Numbered from the stretch's first letter, positions 36,573 to 47,210 are shown. The stretch is DNA of 64,000 bases from Erwinia psidii (GCF_003846135.1 NZ_RHHM01000018.1:1-64000); one strand, 5' to 3'. Numbers and translations: made by a program. The notes: a model not told the origin generated them from the sequence alone.

Positions 36573-36596
36573 AGCGGGCCTGAAGATGGCCCGCCG
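36573..36596. terminator. Hairpin between tetR and fadE
   Basis: Stem GCGGGCC / GGCCCGC with a 7-nt loop in the 30-bp gap between two convergent genes. The T-run is short. Confidence 0.6.
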
Positions 36597-36601
36597 TTGG
36601 C

Positions 36602-39043
36602 TTATGCTGCGGCAATTTTTCGCTGGATCTCCTGTTTTTCGCTCCCTGCCGCCAGTGCATCGGCGGCAAATTCATCGACGTTAATTGAACGCAGGCGGCT
36701 GGCTTCAGCCCGGCTGAGAATGGCCGCGTCCTGTTCATTTAACCACTTCTCCTGTAACGCGCGTTTCGCCAGTTCGTCCAGACGGGTGAATGACAGGTTC
36801 TTCTTAAGTTGCTGACAAAGGCGGTCGTGGATGGCTTCAGCCGCCATCACCTCCTGTAGTGCCTCTTCCAGTTGCCCTGATGGATTATTCTCGCCTGCAG
36901 CAAGATACTGGCCGCGACCCAGCCGTGTACGGGTGGCGGAGGGCGTCTGTACTATCTGCGCCAGCTGGTGATCGAGCCTGTCGGACGGGGCATGACAGCA
37001 ACGGCCAAGAGGAAAAATCACCGTCCGCAACAGGCCAGCCACTGGCCGGTTGGGAAAATTGCGTAGCAGATCATCAATGGCGGCTTCTGCGAGGTTCAGG
37101 GCATCCTGCACACCCCAGTGGAGCAGCGGCAGGTCGGCCTGATGACGACCCTCGTCGTGGTAGCGCTTCAGCGTCGCGGACGCCAGATAGAGCTGACTCA
37201 GGACATCGCCCAGCCTCGCTGAGATCCGCTCGCGGCGTTTCAGACTACCGCCCAGCACCGACATGGCTATATCCGACAGCAACGCAAGATTGGCACTCAG
37301 ACGGTTGAGGTGCTGATAGTAACGACGGGTGGCATCACGGGTTGGGGTACTGCTGGTCCGTCCGCCGGTCAGGCCAAGCCACAGGCTTCGCATATAATTA
37401 CTGCCGACGTGGCCGATATGACTGAACAGCGCCCGATCAAAGGCGATGGTGTCATTGTTGCGGGCGCTTTCCATCTCGGTCAGTATCCACGGATGACAGC
37501 GAATGGCTCCCTGTCCAAAGATAATCATGTTGCGGGTGAGGATGTTGGCCCCTTCAACGGTAATGGCGATAGGAGCCCCCTGATAAGCCCGTGCCAGAAA
37601 GTTGCTGCTGCCGAGCATAATGCCTTTGCCCCCGGCAATATCCATGGCATCAACAATCGCCCGCTGACCACGATGCGTACAGTGGTACTTGACGATGGCA
37701 GAAAGCACCGCCGGTTTTTCGCCCTGCACAATGCCAAAAGTAATCAGCGAGGCTGCCGCATCCATCACGTAAGCATTACCGGCAATGCGCGCCAGTGGTT
37801 CTTCAATCCCTTCCATTTTTCCGATAGGCAACCGGAACTGGCGGCGAATATGCGCATAAGCCCCTGTTGCCAGCGCAATACTTTTCAGACTGCCGGTGGA
37901 GTTTGACGGCAGGGTAATCCCGCGGCCGACAGACAGGCATTCAACCAGCATCCGCCAGCCCTGGCCGGCCATTTTTGGCCCGCCGATAATGTAGTCAATC
38001 GGGACAAAAATGTCTTTGCCCCGGGTTGGACCGTTCTGAAAAGGCACGTTGAGCGGAAAGTGGCGTTTACCAATCTCCACGCCTGGCGTCCGGGTAGGGA
38101 TCAGCGCACAGGTAATACCTAAATCGTCGGTGTCACCTAACAGATGCTCAGGATCGGACAGTTTAAACGCCAGGCCCAGCACCGTGGCGATGGGTGCCAG
38201 CGTAATATAGCGTTTGTTCCAGGTCAGGCGCATACCCAGCACCCTTTGCCCCTGCCATTGATCCATGCACACCACGCCGGTGTCGGGGATGGCACTGGCA
38301 TCGGAGCCAGCTTCCGGGCTGGTCAGGGCAAAGCAGGGAATATCCTGGCCACGAGCCAGCCGAGGCAGGTAGTGGTCTTTCTGCCGATCGGTGCCGTAAT
38401 GTTGCAACAGTTCACCGGGACCAAGTGAGTTAGGTACCCCGACGGTAATCGCCAGAATACTTGAGACGCCCGCCAGTTTTTGCAGGATACGGGCCTGGGC
38501 GTAAGCAGAAAACGCCAGCCCACCGTACTCTTTTTTAATGATCATGGCGAAGAAGCGGTGTTCTTTCAGATGCGCCCAAAGTTCTGGGGGAAGATCGGCC
38601 ATTTCGTGGGTGATCTGAAAATCATTCGCCATCCGACAGGCCTCGTTCACCGGTCCGTCGAGAAAAGCCTGCTCCTCTTCGCTCAGGCGCGGCTGTGGGA
38701 AGTCGTGCAGTTTTTGCCAGTCCGGTCTGCCACAAAACAGATCGCCTTCCCACCAGGTGGTACCGGCATCAATGGCTTCTTTTTCCGTGCGCGACATTGG
38801 CGGCATCACTTTTTTAAAGGTGTGCAGGGTCGGTTTTGAAAAAATTGCCCGGCGCAGTGGCAGCAGATTAAACGGCAGCAGAATGATAGCCAGCGGGATT
38901 AACAGCCACGGTGTCCAGAGATGGGCGATGGCCATAGCCGCGCTCAAGGCCAGCACGATCAGGGTACTCAGCAGCAGGCTTACGCGGTGATAAAACAGTG
39001 CGCCAATCAGCACGATTGTCGCCACGCAACTGATAACCATCAT
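36602..39043 (-). CDS. fadE: Acyl-CoA dehydrogenase FadE
   Basis: The FAD-dependent first enzyme of fatty acid beta-oxidation, introducing the trans-2 double bond. From the ATG at 39043 ([14 protein letters not shown]) it has 813 residues, against 814 in E. coli. Two N-terminal hydrophobic helices anchor it to the inner membrane. The acyl-CoA dehydrogenase core contains [33 protein letters not shown] and [15 protein letters not shown]. The Enterobacteria-specific C-terminal extension is complete. GGAG at 39047-39050 sets the start. A FadR-like site precedes it. Confidence 0.97.
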   Translation of the reverse strand: MMVISCVATIVLIGALFYHRVSLLLSTLIVLALSAAMAIAHLWTPWLLIPLAIILLPFNLLPLRRAIFSKPTLHTFKKVMPPMSRTEKEAIDAGTTWWEGDLFCGRPDWQKLHDFPQPRLSEEEQAFLDGPVNEACRMANDFQITHEMADLPPELWAHLKEHRFFAMIIKKEYGGLAFSAYAQARILQKLAGVSSILAITVGVPNSLGPGELLQHYGTDRQKDHYLPRLARGQDIPCFALTSPEAGSDASAIPDTGVVCMDQWQGQRVLGMRLTWNKRYITLAPIATVLGLAFKLSDPEHLLGDTDDLGITCALIPTRTPGVEIGKRHFPLNVPFQNGPTRGKDIFVPIDYIIGGPKMAGQGWRMLVECLSVGRGITLPSNSTGSLKSIALATGAYAHIRRQFRLPIGKMEGIEEPLARIAGNAYVMDAAASLITFGIVQGEKPAVLSAIVKYHCTHRGQRAIVDAMDIAGGKGIMLGSSNFLARAYQGAPIAITVEGANILTRNMIIFGQGAIRCHPWILTEMESARNNDTIAFDRALFSHIGHVGSNYMRSLWLGLTGGRTSSTPTRDATRRYYQHLNRLSANLALLSDIAMSVLGGSLKRRERISARLGDVLSQLYLASATLKRYHDEGRHQADLPLLHWGVQDALNLAEAAIDDLLRNFPNRPVAGLLRTVIFPLGRCCHAPSDRLDHQLAQIVQTPSATRTRLGRGQYLAAGENNPSGQLEEALQEVMAAEAIHDRLCQQLKKNLSFTRLDELAKRALQEKWLNEQDAAILSRAEASRLRSINVDEFAADALAAGSEKQEIQRKIAAA

Positions 39044-39063
39044 AAACATCTCCGGGAAGTAGT

Positions 39064-39080
39064 AAGAGGTCTGACCTGTT
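39064..39080 (-). promoter_or_regulatory. FadR binding site upstream of fadE
   Basis: AAGAGGTCTGACCTGTT matches the FadR consensus core (GGTCnGACC) with inward symmetry. It lies 21 bases before the fadE start codon, where repression by FadR in the absence of long-chain acyl-CoA is expected. Confidence 0.75.
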
Positions 39081-39253
39081 TCTACAGGTTTAGATGAGAT
39101 GCATTTCGTTAGCAATGTGTTTACATGATAATTACAACAAGGATCACAATCCGCTCACTGAAGAGGCTTTGATCGATGGCTGCCGGGCAGCGTGCTTTTC
39201 GCCTTGAGTGCAACTTGATAAACTGATGTCGACCTCACCTAAAAGGACTACCT

Positions 39254-39832
39254 ATGTACCAGGACATCATTCGTGCCGAGCTTAACGAAGCTGCGGATAC
39301 GCTGAATAAATTTCTCAGCAACGATGCCAATATCCATGCGATACAGCGTGCCGCCGTACTGCTGGCCGATGCTTTTAAAGCGGGCGGGAAAGTGCTCTCG
39401 TGTGGCAATGGTGGTTCACACTGTGATGCCATGCATTTTGCCGAAGAGCTGACGGGCCGCTATCGTGACAACCGCCCCGGCTATCCCGGCATTGCCATCT
39501 CTGATGTCAGCCACCTCTCCTGCGTTAGCAATGACTTTGGTTACGATCACGTTTTCTCGCGCTACCTCGAAGCGGTGGGTAAATCGGGCGATGTGCTACT
39601 GGGTATTTCGACCTCCGGTAATTCCGCTAACGTGATCAAAGCCATTGAAGCCGCTCGCACGCAGGGGATGAAAGTGATTACATTAACCGGAAAAGATGGT
39701 GGCAAAATGGACGGCATGGCCGATGTGGAAATTCGTGTGCCGCACTTTGGCTATGCCGATCGCATTCAGGAAATTCATATTAAAGTAATCCATATCCTTA
39801 TCCTGCTTATTGAAAAAGAGATGGCAGCGTAA
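39254..39832 (+). CDS. gmhA: Sedoheptulose-7-phosphate isomerase
   Basis: Converts sedoheptulose 7-phosphate to D-glycero-D-manno-heptose 7-phosphate, the first step of LPS inner-core heptose synthesis. The 192-residue SIS-domain protein matches E. coli GmhA (LpcA) in length. Marks: [51 protein letters not shown] and [11 protein letters not shown] (zinc-ligand His). AAGGA precedes the ATG. Divergent from fadE. Confidence 0.97.
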   Translation: MYQDIIRAELNEAADTLNKFLSNDANIHAIQRAAVLLADAFKAGGKVLSCGNGGSHCDAMHFAEELTGRYRDNRPGYPGIAISDVSHLSCVSNDFGYDHVFSRYLEAVGKSGDVLLGISTSGNSANVIKAIEAARTQGMKVITLTGKDGGKMDGMADVEIRVPHFGYADRIQEIHIKVIHILILLIEKEMAA

Positions 39833-39875
39833 TCCTGCCGGTCAGGCATCGCCGCCCACTGAATGAGGTAAATTT

Positions 39876-40643
39876 ATGTGCGAACTGCTCGGGATGAGCG
39901 CGAATGTCCCCACGGACATCTGTTTCAGCTTTACCGGGCTGGTCCAGCGGGGTGGCGGAACCGGTCCTCACAAAGATGGCTGGGGTATTACTTTTTACGA
40001 GGGGAAAGGGTGCCGTACATTCAAAGATCCGCAGCCCAGTTTTAATTCCCCCATTGCCCGCCTGGTGCAGGAATATCCTATTAAATCCTGTTCAGTGGTG
40101 GCACATATTCGCCAGGCTAACCGGGGACAGGTTTCGCTTGAGAATACTCACCCTTTTACCCGTGAATTATGGGGGCGCAACTGGACCTATGCCCATAACG
40201 GACAGTTGAAAGGCTATCGCACATTGGCTACCGGTTCGTTCCGTCCGGTGGGTGAAACCGACAGTGAGTATGCGTTTTGTTGGCTACTGCACAAGCTGAC
40301 GTCACGATATCCACGTACGCCGGGTAACTGGCCTGCGGTGTTTCGTTATATCGCGGAACTGGCGATCGAACTGCGGCAAAAGGGTGTGTTTAATATGTTG
40401 CTGTCAGACGGGCGTTATCTGATGGCGTTCTGTTCAACCAATTTGTACTGGATCACCCGGCGGGCACCGTTTGGCAAGGCAACGCTGTTGGATCAGGATG
40501 TGGAGATTGATTTTCAGAAACAGACCACGCCAGACGACGTGGTGACGGTGGTGGCCACCCATCCGCTGACCGGCAATGAAACCTGGCACAGGATTGAACC
40601 AGGTGAGTGGGCATTATTTTGTCTCGGAGAGCGCCAGCGCTGA
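39876..40643 (+). CDS. yafJ: YafJ, class II glutamine amidotransferase
   Basis: A 255-residue Ntn-type glutaminase domain protein. Removal of Met exposes the catalytic Cys2 ([14 protein letters not shown]). [27 protein letters not shown] and YAHNGQL are the conserved substrate-binding segments. It has no synthetase domain, so the ammonia acceptor is unknown; a partner protein is likely. It follows gmhA by 43 bases. Its last 30 bases overlap the convergent dpaA gene. Confidence 0.93.
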   Translation: MCELLGMSANVPTDICFSFTGLVQRGGGTGPHKDGWGITFYEGKGCRTFKDPQPSFNSPIARLVQEYPIKSCSVVAHIRQANRGQVSLENTHPFTRELWGRNWTYAHNGQLKGYRTLATGSFRPVGETDSEYAFCWLLHKLTSRYPRTPGNWPAVFRYIAELAIELRQKGVFNMLLSDGRYLMAFCSTNLYWITRRAPFGKATLLDQDVEIDFQKQTTPDDVVTVVATHPLTGNETWHRIEPGEWALFCLGERQR

Positions 40644-41357
40644 GCCATTACCGTTAGTGGTTTTATGGTTGAGTAGCGGGCTGTTCAGCACGTAACGGCC
40701 TGCACTGACAGCCATCGCCGGCGGCTGGCGGTTCTGCACAAACTCTGCATAACCCGGTTGCAGCTGCTGCCAGAAACTGTAATAGACCGAATAGCGATGG
40801 CGTTGCAGATTGCTGTCGGTCATTCGGAACGGATAGATGCTTACTTCGACCCGAGGCTGACCGTTGCGCAGCGCCGCTTCCACGTAATGATAAATATCAT
40901 CAATGTTGCTGTCGGTCATGGCATAGCAGCCAATGGAGACGCAGCTGCCGTGGATCATCAGGTATTTCCCTTCGTAGCCCTGCTGGCGATCGTATTCGTT
41001 AGGGAATCCGACGTTAATGGCACGATAAAAACGGCTGTCCGGCTTCAGCTGAGAGAGGCCCACGCTGTAAAACCCTTCCGGGCTTTTAAAGTCACCCTGG
41101 CGGCGTTTGGGACCAAGGCCACCGGAGAAATTACAGATGCGGTAACTGTCGACCAGGCGATATTCATTGCCAATTTTGCCATACAGTTCAAGCACACGTT
41201 CTTCTTTAAAGATCTGAATGTACACGGGGGTACCGAGTAACTGTTTTTTTAACTCTTTGCTTACCGGGGCCAGTGGCGTGACCTGTGTGGCAGGGACACT
41301 GGCAAATACAGTGGCTGGCAGAAAAAACATCGCAAACAGCAGTGCGATTTTGCCCAT
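40614..41357 (-). CDS. dpaA: Peptidoglycan D,L-endopeptidase DpaA (YafK), L,D-transpeptidase fold
   Basis: A 247-residue exported protein of the YkuD fold. Its E. coli homologue detaches Braun lipoprotein from peptidoglycan. The signal peptide [19 protein letters not shown] is clear. The catalytic motif [14 protein letters not shown] contains the essential Cys. The start at 41357 matches the E. coli length (246). The frame is open 250 bases upstream, into the dinB promoter, but without a signal sequence. The 3' end overlaps yafJ by 30 bases. Confidence 0.92.
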   Translation of the reverse strand: MGKIALLFAMFFLPATVFASVPATQVTPLAPVSKELKKQLLGTPVYIQIFKEERVLELYGKIGNEYRLVDSYRICNFSGGLGPKRRQGDFKSPEGFYSVGLSQLKPDSRFYRAINVGFPNEYDRQQGYEGKYLMIHGSCVSIGCYAMTDSNIDDIYHYVEAALRNGQPRVEVSIYPFRMTDSNLQRHRYSVYYSFWQQLQPGYAEFVQNRQPPAMAVSAGRYVLNSPLLNHKTTNGNGSALALSETK

Positions 41358-41564
41358 CGTGGTGCCCTTGATCGTCTGGGTTGAAACGGCGTCCGCAGAC
41401 GCTGTATGGTGCAATATTCGGAATATTCCGTCAAAGCAGCGCCACATTAGCACTGTCTGTTTTTTTAGCAAGAGAGTCGCACGGAAAAAACAAAGAAAAA
41501 TGCGCTCAGCACCCAGCCACTGCGGTTTGCCGCATAACGCGGGCATTGCTATTTTGCCGGTTAA

Positions 41565-41580
41565 CTGTATGCTTATACAG
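41565..41580 (+). promoter_or_regulatory. LexA (SOS) box of dinB
   Basis: CTGTATGCTTATACAG: perfect CTG-N10-CAG with an AT-rich, palindromic core, ending 15 bases before the dinB start codon. It predicts SOS induction. Confidence 0.92.
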
Positions 41581-41595
41581 TTAACCGGAGGGCCT

Positions 41596-42651
41596 GTGCG
41601 TAAGATCATTCACGTTGATATGGACTGCTTTTATGCCGCAGTAGAAATGCGCGACGATCCCAGTTTGCGTGACATCCCGATTGCTATTGGCGGCAGCCAT
41701 CTGAAACGTGGCGTGATCAGTACGGCCAACTATCCGGCCCGAAAATTTGGTGTCCACAGCGCGATGTCCACCGCGATGGCGCTGAAACTGTGCCCGCATC
41801 TGAAAGTGATCGCCGGACGTTTTGATGCCTACAAAGAAGCCAGTAATCATATTCGTGAGATCTTCTCCCGCTACACTGCCCTGATTGAGCCGCTGTCACT
41901 GGATGAGGCCTATCTGGATGTGACTGACAGCCCGCATTGCCAGGGTTCTGCCACGCTGATTGCGCGCGATATCCGCCAGACTATCTTTGCTGAACTGCAT
42001 CTGACCGCTTCCGCCGGTATTGCGCCGGTTAAATTCCTTGCCAAAATCGCTTCCGATCTTAACAAGCCTGACGGACAGTGTGTGATCACCCCGGCAGAGA
42101 TGCCCGGCATTCTGCTGACGCTGCCTTTGGTCAAAATCCCTGGCGTGGGTAAAGTGACGGGGAAAAAACTGGAGGCGTTGGGGCTGGTGACCTGTGGTGA
42201 TGTGCAAAACAGTGACCAGGCAACCCTGCTGAAGCGGTTTGGTAAGTTTGGCCGCGTGCTCTGGGAGCGATGCCACGGTATTGACCAACGTGAGGTGGTC
42301 ACGGACAGATTGCGTAAGTCGCTGGGCGTGGAGCGCACACTCTCTGAAGATATTCATCACTGGGAACAGTGCATGACCATCATTGATTTTCTTTATGAAG
42401 AGCTGGAACGCCGTCTAATCAAAATCAGACCCGACAGGCTGATTGCCCGTCAGGGAGTAAAACTCAAGTTTGATGATTTTCAGCAGACCACCCAGGAACA
42501 TCTGTGGCCAGTTCTGAATAAGGCGGATTTTATCGCGGTGGCGAAACACATCTGGGACGAACGTCGTGGAGGGCGTGGCGTTCGGTTGGTGGGGCTACAT
42601 GTGATGTTGCCAGATCCGCAGCTGGATCGTCAGCTACCGCTGGGGCTTTAA
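41596..42651 (+). CDS. dinB: DNA polymerase IV
   Basis: Y-family translesion polymerase. Start GTG at 41596 gives [18 protein letters not shown] and 351 residues, the E. coli length; the frame is open upstream but that part is not conserved. Catalytic acids are D8 and the [10 protein letters not shown] pair near 103-104. The little finger and the C-terminal clamp-binding tail QLPLGL are present. Residue 13, the steric gate that excludes ribonucleotides, is Tyr instead of the Phe of E. coli. A LexA box precedes the gene. Confidence 0.96.
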   Translation: MRKIIHVDMDCFYAAVEMRDDPSLRDIPIAIGGSHLKRGVISTANYPARKFGVHSAMSTAMALKLCPHLKVIAGRFDAYKEASNHIREIFSRYTALIEPLSLDEAYLDVTDSPHCQGSATLIARDIRQTIFAELHLTASAGIAPVKFLAKIASDLNKPDGQCVITPAEMPGILLTLPLVKIPGVGKVTGKKLEALGLVTCGDVQNSDQATLLKRFGKFGRVLWERCHGIDQREVVTDRLRKSLGVERTLSEDIHHWEQCMTIIDFLYEELERRLIKIRPDRLIARQGVKLKFDDFQQTTQEHLWPVLNKADFIAVAKHIWDERRGGRGVRLVGLHVMLPDPQLDRQLPLGL

Positions 42652-42667
42652 CGCGTCTGACGTCGGA

Positions 42668-42778
42668 TTAATCAACACCAGGCAGGGTATTTTTTCGAAT
42701 GCGGCGGCGCATAAGTAGCGCCCCGGCGATGACGAAAAGCGGCGTGTTAATCAGGAACAACAGAATGTTTTGATTCAT
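42668..42778 (-). CDS. Tiny single-span membrane protein
   Basis: A 36-residue frame, MNQNILLFLINTPLFVIAGA..., with one strong hydrophobic helix followed by a basic tail (RRRIRK), the shape of a small inner-membrane protein with its C-terminus inside. The ATG overlaps the TGA of an upstream frame (ATGA). I cannot name it. It is the third of three tiny coupled frames whose first two look broken. Alternatively the frame extends to 42877 as a 69-residue protein. Confidence 0.4.
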   Translation of the reverse strand: MNQNILLFLINTPLFVIAGALLMRRRIRKNTLPGVD

Positions 42779-43099
42779 CTGTCGCTGACCACCGACCCGA
42801 CAAACGGTCTGGACAGCAGTGGGAAGGTTGCAAAGAGCACGATCAGGCCGCAGCAGGGCAGACAGAAAAACCTTCATGGCACTTTCCAGAACCAGACTTT
42901 AACCGCGTCAAAACAGTGGCTGGCCCAGCCTTCCCGGTGCATACCCCATTGCATACGAAACCTGGTCAGTGTGTCCGTCAGCCGCATGCCGTTCCACAGG
43001 TCAATTCCCCGCAGCGATTGCCGAATGGCTCGCCACGCAGTCGCCAGTGGTCTTTATCCAGACCGTCTTTTTATCAAAATCATCAAAACGGATAGACAT
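42779..43099 (-). pseudogene. Two tiny, probably frameshifted genes
   Basis: From an ATG at 43099 the frame reads MSIRFDDFDKKTVWIKTTGD and stops after about 32 codons. Shifting one frame continues as AIRQSLRGIDLWNGMRLTD... to FWKVP and a TGA at 42874-42876. That TGA overlaps an ATG (42877). A hydrophobic frame, CLPCCGLIVLFATFPLLS, then ends in a TGA that overlaps the ATG of the 36-residue protein, but its own start codon is one frame off. Both look like small real genes broken by single-base changes, or by sequencing errors. Not recognised by name. Confidence 0.38.
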
Positions 43100-43128
43100 A
43101 AAAGGAGATTTCTTCTCCGTTACCGAAG

Positions 43129-44586
43129 TTATTTCGCCGGGATGTTTTTGAGCAGCGCGGTCAGCAGCTGCCAGTACAGACCAACGCTGCCAATATGCAC
43201 CTGTTCATCCGGTGAGTGCGGGCCGGTAATGGTTGGGCCAATGGATACCATGTCCATTTCCGGGTAGGGTTTTTTGAACAAACCACATTCAAGCCCTGCA
43301 TGAATTACCTGAATGTTCGGCGTTTTGTTAAACAGCGTTTTATAGGTTTCTGCCACCACTGCCATCACGGGGGAAGACGCATCTGGCTGCCAGCCGGGAT
43401 AGTTGCCTTTGGCTTCGGTTTTTGCGCCCGCGAGATCGCCCAGCGCCGTAAGCATTCCGACGACATCATCTTTACCGCTGTCAATCAGCGAGCGCACCAG
43501 ACAGTTGATTTTTGCCTCGTCCTGGGTCATTGACACCACGCCGACGTTCAGTGAGGTTTCCACCACGCCTTTCATGACATCAGAATTGCGGATCACCCCG
43601 TTTGGCGTACTGTTCAGCAGTGCGATAAAGGTATTCCGGCTGCTGGCGGTCAGCGCCTGCTCAGCTGAGGTCGCGTTTTCCACCGTGATATGGATATTTT
43701 TCTCTTTCAGACCCAGTTCATTTTGCAGCGTGGCCAGATATTCCAGCGCCAGATGCTTGAGTTTATCAACGTTTGCCGCCGCAACGGCCAGTGTGGCAAC
43801 GGCTTCGCGAGGGATGGCATTACGCAGTGTACCACCGGTAAAATCAGTCAGACGCAAATCAAGCTGTCCGGCATGAGTAAACAGGAAACGGGCCAGCAAT
43901 TTGTTGGCATTGCCCAGACCTGAATGAATGTCTGCACCAGAATGCCCGCCCTTTAATCCTTTCAGGCTCAGTGTAAGCCGGACAAAATCTGCCGGAATGG
44001 TTTCCCGCTGAAGTGGCAGCTTGCTGGTGAAATCGATGCCACCGGCACAGCCCATATAAATTTCACCTTCCTCTTCGGAGTCGGTGTTGATCAGAATTTC
44101 TGCCTGCAACCAGTTAGATTGCAAACCAAAAGCGCCTGTCATGCCGGTTTCTTCGGTCATGGTCAGCAGCACTTCCAGCGGACCATGTTCCACGGATTTA
44201 TCGGCCAGCACGGCCAGTGCAGAAGCCAGACCAATGCCGTTGTCTGCCCCAAGCGTGGTACCGCGCGCCTTCACCCATTCACCATCAATCCACGGCTGAA
44301 TCGGATCTTTAGTAAAGTCATGTACCGTATCGTTGTTTTTTTGCGGCACCATATCCAGGTGTGCCTGCAGCGCGACTGGCTTGAGATTTTCCAGACCCGG
44401 CGTGGCAGCTTTACGGATCAGAATATTGCCCACCTCATCGCGGTCGGTGGCAAAGCCCTGCTCCGCTGCCCATGACAAAATGTACTGTGCCAGCTGTTCT
44501 TCATGATAAGAGGGGTGGGGAATGGCGCATATTTTGGCAAAAATGTCCCACAGCGGCTGTGGTGACAGTTGGGACAATTCAGACAC
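43129..44586 (-). CDS. pepD: Aminoacyl-histidine dipeptidase (peptidase D)
   Basis: A 485-residue cytosolic M20C dipeptidase that cleaves Xaa-His dipeptides such as carnosine; length equals the E. coli enzyme. Metal-site motifs: LQAHLDMVPQKN (His, Asp), LGADNGIGLASALAVL (Asp), LLTMTEETGMTGAFGL (Glu pair), NTDSEEEGEIYMGCAGG and the C-terminal HAGLECGLF (His). Divergent from gpt, as in E. coli. Confidence 0.97.
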   Translation of the reverse strand: MSELSQLSPQPLWDIFAKICAIPHPSYHEEQLAQYILSWAAEQGFATDRDEVGNILIRKAATPGLENLKPVALQAHLDMVPQKNNDTVHDFTKDPIQPWIDGEWVKARGTTLGADNGIGLASALAVLADKSVEHGPLEVLLTMTEETGMTGAFGLQSNWLQAEILINTDSEEEGEIYMGCAGGIDFTSKLPLQRETIPADFVRLTLSLKGLKGGHSGADIHSGLGNANKLLARFLFTHAGQLDLRLTDFTGGTLRNAIPREAVATLAVAAANVDKLKHLALEYLATLQNELGLKEKNIHITVENATSAEQALTASSRNTFIALLNSTPNGVIRNSDVMKGVVETSLNVGVVSMTQDEAKINCLVRSLIDSGKDDVVGMLTALGDLAGAKTEAKGNYPGWQPDASSPVMAVVAETYKTLFNKTPNIQVIHAGLECGLFKKPYPEMDMVSIGPTITGPHSPDEQVHIGSVGLYWQLLTALLKNIPAK

Positions 44587-44836
44587 GATAAATCTCCTGT
44601 GCCGGCACCCGCAGATGAGCAGCGATGGTGCAGGATGAACATTGACAGTCAGGTTAGCTTACGCAACAGACCTGCGTGATGTGGGAAAGAATATCATCGT
44701 TTCCGGCGTGATGCTTGTCTGTGGCGGGGAAAAGCCAGCCCGATGCTGGTTTTTGGTGACACAGGTCTTTATAATCCTGCGCAACCCTTCTCTCTGTACA
44801 CTTTTAAGCCAGCAAGCCTGGTCGGAATTTCTTTTT

Positions 44837-45295
44837 ATGAGCGAAAAATACGTCGTCACCTGGGATATGTTGCAAATCCATGCCCGCAAACTGGCCCAGC
44901 GCCTGCTTCCCGTTGAGCAGTGGCGGGGAATTATCGCGGTCAGCCGTGGAGGCCTGGTGCCTGCTTCTTTACTGGCCCGTGAGCTGTGCATTCGCTATGT
45001 TGATACCGTGTGCATTTCCAGCTATGACCACGATAATCAGCGTGAAATGACAGTACTGAAGCGTGCAGAGGGTGACGGGGAAGGTTTTATTGTGATCGAC
45101 GATCTGGTGGATACCGGAGGGACGGCTCAGGCTATCCGGGATATGTACCCGAAAGCGCGTTTTGTGACCATTTTTGCCAAACCGGCAGGCCGTCCGCTGG
45201 TGGATGACTATGTGGTTGATATTCCACAAAACACCTGGATTGAGCAGCCGTGGGATATGGGCGTGGTCTACATTCCACCCATTGTGCAGGAGTGA
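44837..45295 (+). CDS. gpt: Xanthine-guanine phosphoribosyltransferase
   Basis: Salvages guanine, xanthine and hypoxanthine to nucleotides with PRPP, at the inner face of the membrane. The start at 44837 ([20 protein letters not shown]) gives 152 residues, as in E. coli; the longer open frame upstream covers the promoter region shared with pepD. The PRPP motif [14 protein letters not shown] and the purine-specificity end [15 protein letters not shown] are intact. Confidence 0.97.
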   Translation: MSEKYVVTWDMLQIHARKLAQRLLPVEQWRGIIAVSRGGLVPASLLARELCIRYVDTVCISSYDHDNQREMTVLKRAEGDGEGFIVIDDLVDTGGTAQAIRDMYPKARFVTIFAKPAGRPLVDDYVVDIPQNTWIEQPWDMGVVYIPPIVQE

Positions 45296-45310
45296 TTGAC
45301 CTGTATCATT

Positions 45311-45344
45311 GCAACGCCCGGTTATGCCGGGCGTTGCCGTTTTT
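45311..45344 (+). terminator. Rho-independent terminator of gpt
   Basis: Stem GCAACGCCCGG / CCGGGCGTTGC with a short loop, followed by CGTTTTT, 15 bases after the gpt stop codon. Confidence 0.93.
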
Positions 45345-45412
45345 GCGCTTAGTACAGCATAACCTGCCAGGCTAGACTATCGGACTCATCACGGTCGGAG
45401 AATAGCCACGTT

Positions 45413-46663
45413 ATGACAGAGAAAAACCTGAGCGAGGAGCTGTTTAAACCCCGCTTCAAGCATCCTGAAACATCATCTTTGGTTCGCCGTCTTCACCATC
45501 ATCAACCGCTGACCATTTACTCCGCGCTGGAAGGGGAAAGCCACACCGGCTGGTACCGTATGATCAATCGCCTGCTGTGGGCCTGGCGTGGCGTGTCACC
45601 GCTGGAAATGGGGGAAGTACTGGCCCGGATAGCCAGTAGCCAGGCGGAACATACTGACGACCAGCTGCTGGATACCGTGGTGGGCTATCGGGGAGGCAAC
45701 TGGGTCTATGAGTGGTCAAAGCAGGCGTCGCTGTGGCAGGAACGGGCCGCGGGTGAGCAGGACGATCAGGCGGCCGGACACAGTCTGTTGCAGGCGGTAA
45801 ATCTGTTCAGCATTGCCGGTTATCCCTATCTGAAAGGTGACGAACTGGCTGAACAGGCGCAGTTGATGGCGAGTCGTGCCTACGAACAGGCTGCTGCCAG
45901 ATTACCGGGTGAGCTTAAAGAACTGGAATTTGCTATCGCCGGCGCCAGTCCGGTGTCGGGTTTTTTGCATATGCCCGCCAGAAGCCGCGCACCGTATCCC
46001 ACCGTCCTGTTATGTGGCAGCCTTGATGGATTGCAGACCGACCACTATCGTCTGTTTCACCGCTATCTTGCACCACGCGGTATCGCTTTACTGACCGTTG
46101 ACATGCCTTCAATTGGCTTTTCTGCAAAATGGAAACTGACTCAGGACACCAGCTTTTTGCATCAGCAGGTGTTGCAGCAACTGTCGGGCGTCCCGTGGGT
46201 GGATCACACCCGTGTGGCGGCATTTGGTTTGCGTTTTGGCGCAAATGTGGCGGTGCGGCTGGCGTATCTGGAGTCGAACCGTCTGCGGGCGGTCGCCTGC
46301 CTGGGGCCTGTCGTTCACAGTCTGTTGTCCGATCGCCAGTGGCAGGACAAAGTGCCGGAAATGTATATGGATGTGCTGGCCAGCCGATTGGGGATGGCAA
46401 GCGCGGCGGACTGCGCATTGCGTATGGAACTGAACTGTTATTCGCTTAAAACCCAGGGATTGCTGGGCAGGCGCTGTCCTACGCCGATGCTCTCTGCTTA
46501 CTGGCGGGATGATCCTTTCAGCCCGGAGGAGGAGTCGCGTCTGATTGCACGCTCCTCAGCCCAGAGCCAGCTGATGATGATAGAACGATCTCCTGCATTG
46601 AGCAGCTTTGACAGGGCATTACATGATATTGTCGTCTGGCTGGCAAAACGGCTGGGCTGCTGA
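45413..46663 (+). CDS. frsA: FrsA, esterase / fermentation-respiration switch protein
   Basis: A 416-residue alpha/beta-hydrolase protein (E. coli FrsA has 414). The N-terminal helical cap ([23 protein letters not shown]) is followed by the hydrolase core: [27 protein letters not shown], and [20 protein letters not shown], where the usual nucleophile Ser of GxSxG is replaced by Arg (GLRFG). FrsA binds unphosphorylated EIIA-Glc in E. coli and affects fermentation; esterase activity is debated. It stands between gpt and crl, the standard order. Confidence 0.94.
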   Translation: MTEKNLSEELFKPRFKHPETSSLVRRLHHHQPLTIYSALEGESHTGWYRMINRLLWAWRGVSPLEMGEVLARIASSQAEHTDDQLLDTVVGYRGGNWVYEWSKQASLWQERAAGEQDDQAAGHSLLQAVNLFSIAGYPYLKGDELAEQAQLMASRAYEQAAARLPGELKELEFAIAGASPVSGFLHMPARSRAPYPTVLLCGSLDGLQTDHYRLFHRYLAPRGIALLTVDMPSIGFSAKWKLTQDTSFLHQQVLQQLSGVPWVDHTRVAAFGLRFGANVAVRLAYLESNRLRAVACLGPVVHSLLSDRQWQDKVPEMYMDVLASRLGMASAADCALRMELNCYSLKTQGLLGRRCPTPMLSAYWRDDPFSPEEESRLIARSSAQSQLMMIERSPALSSFDRALHDIVVWLAKRLGC

Positions 46664-46764
46664 CTGGCGAAAACGCAAGAGTTTGCTATACCCATTAGAC
46701 TCAGATGGCGAGCTGTGTCTCTGCAATCAGGGAAAAACCAAAGCTCAATTCTGGAGGTTATAAG

Positions 46765-47166
46765 ATGGCGTTACCTGGTGGGCATCCCAAAAGCCGGTTT
46801 ATGAAGCGTTTTGGATCTTTGGGGCCATATATTCGCGAAGCTAAATGCGGGGAAGACCGCTTTTTCTTTGACTGTCTTGCTGTTTGCGTCAATGTAAAGC
46901 CGGCTCCTGAGCTGCGTGAATTTTGGGGCTGGTGGATGGAGCTGGAAGCCCAGGACGACCATTTCACCTATGAATATCACTTTGGGCTATTTGATAAAGC
47001 AGGAAACTGGAAGCCTTCGGCAGTCAAAGGGAAAGAAAACAATGCGCGGCTGGAAGAGACGCTGCGTAATTTTCACGGGCGATTGAAAGCCCTGCTGGAA
47101 GAGAGCGAAGTGGGGCTGAAGCCCGCAGCAAATTTTGCCGATGAGCCGATTCGGCTGAGCGCCTGA
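46765..47166 (+). CDS. crl: Sigma-S assembly factor Crl
   Basis: A 133-residue protein that binds RpoS and favours formation of the sigma-S holoenzyme. Start at 46765 with GGAGG 7 bases upstream gives [28 protein letters not shown] and the exact E. coli length. The conserved [17 protein letters not shown] and [11 protein letters not shown] blocks are intact. Convergent with phoE, separated by a hairpin. Confidence 0.97.
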   Translation: MALPGGHPKSRFMKRFGSLGPYIREAKCGEDRFFFDCLAVCVNVKPAPELREFWGWWMELEAQDDHFTYEYHFGLFDKAGNWKPSAVKGKENNARLEETLRNFHGRLKALLEESEVGLKPAANFADEPIRLSA

Positions 47167-47180
47167 GTGTGATTGAATTC

Positions 47181-47210
47181 AATCAAGGCTGGCCATTGCC
47201 AGCCTTGATT
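47181..47210. terminator. Bidirectional hairpin between crl and phoE
   Basis: A perfect 13-bp stem, AATCAAGGCTGGC / GCCAGCCTTGATT, with a CATT loop between convergent genes. T-runs are weak. Confidence 0.75.

Noticed and set aside
41218-41595. N-terminal extension of dinB
   Set aside because: It covers the dpaA start and the LexA box; the GTG at 41596 gives the conserved Pol IV beginning and length.
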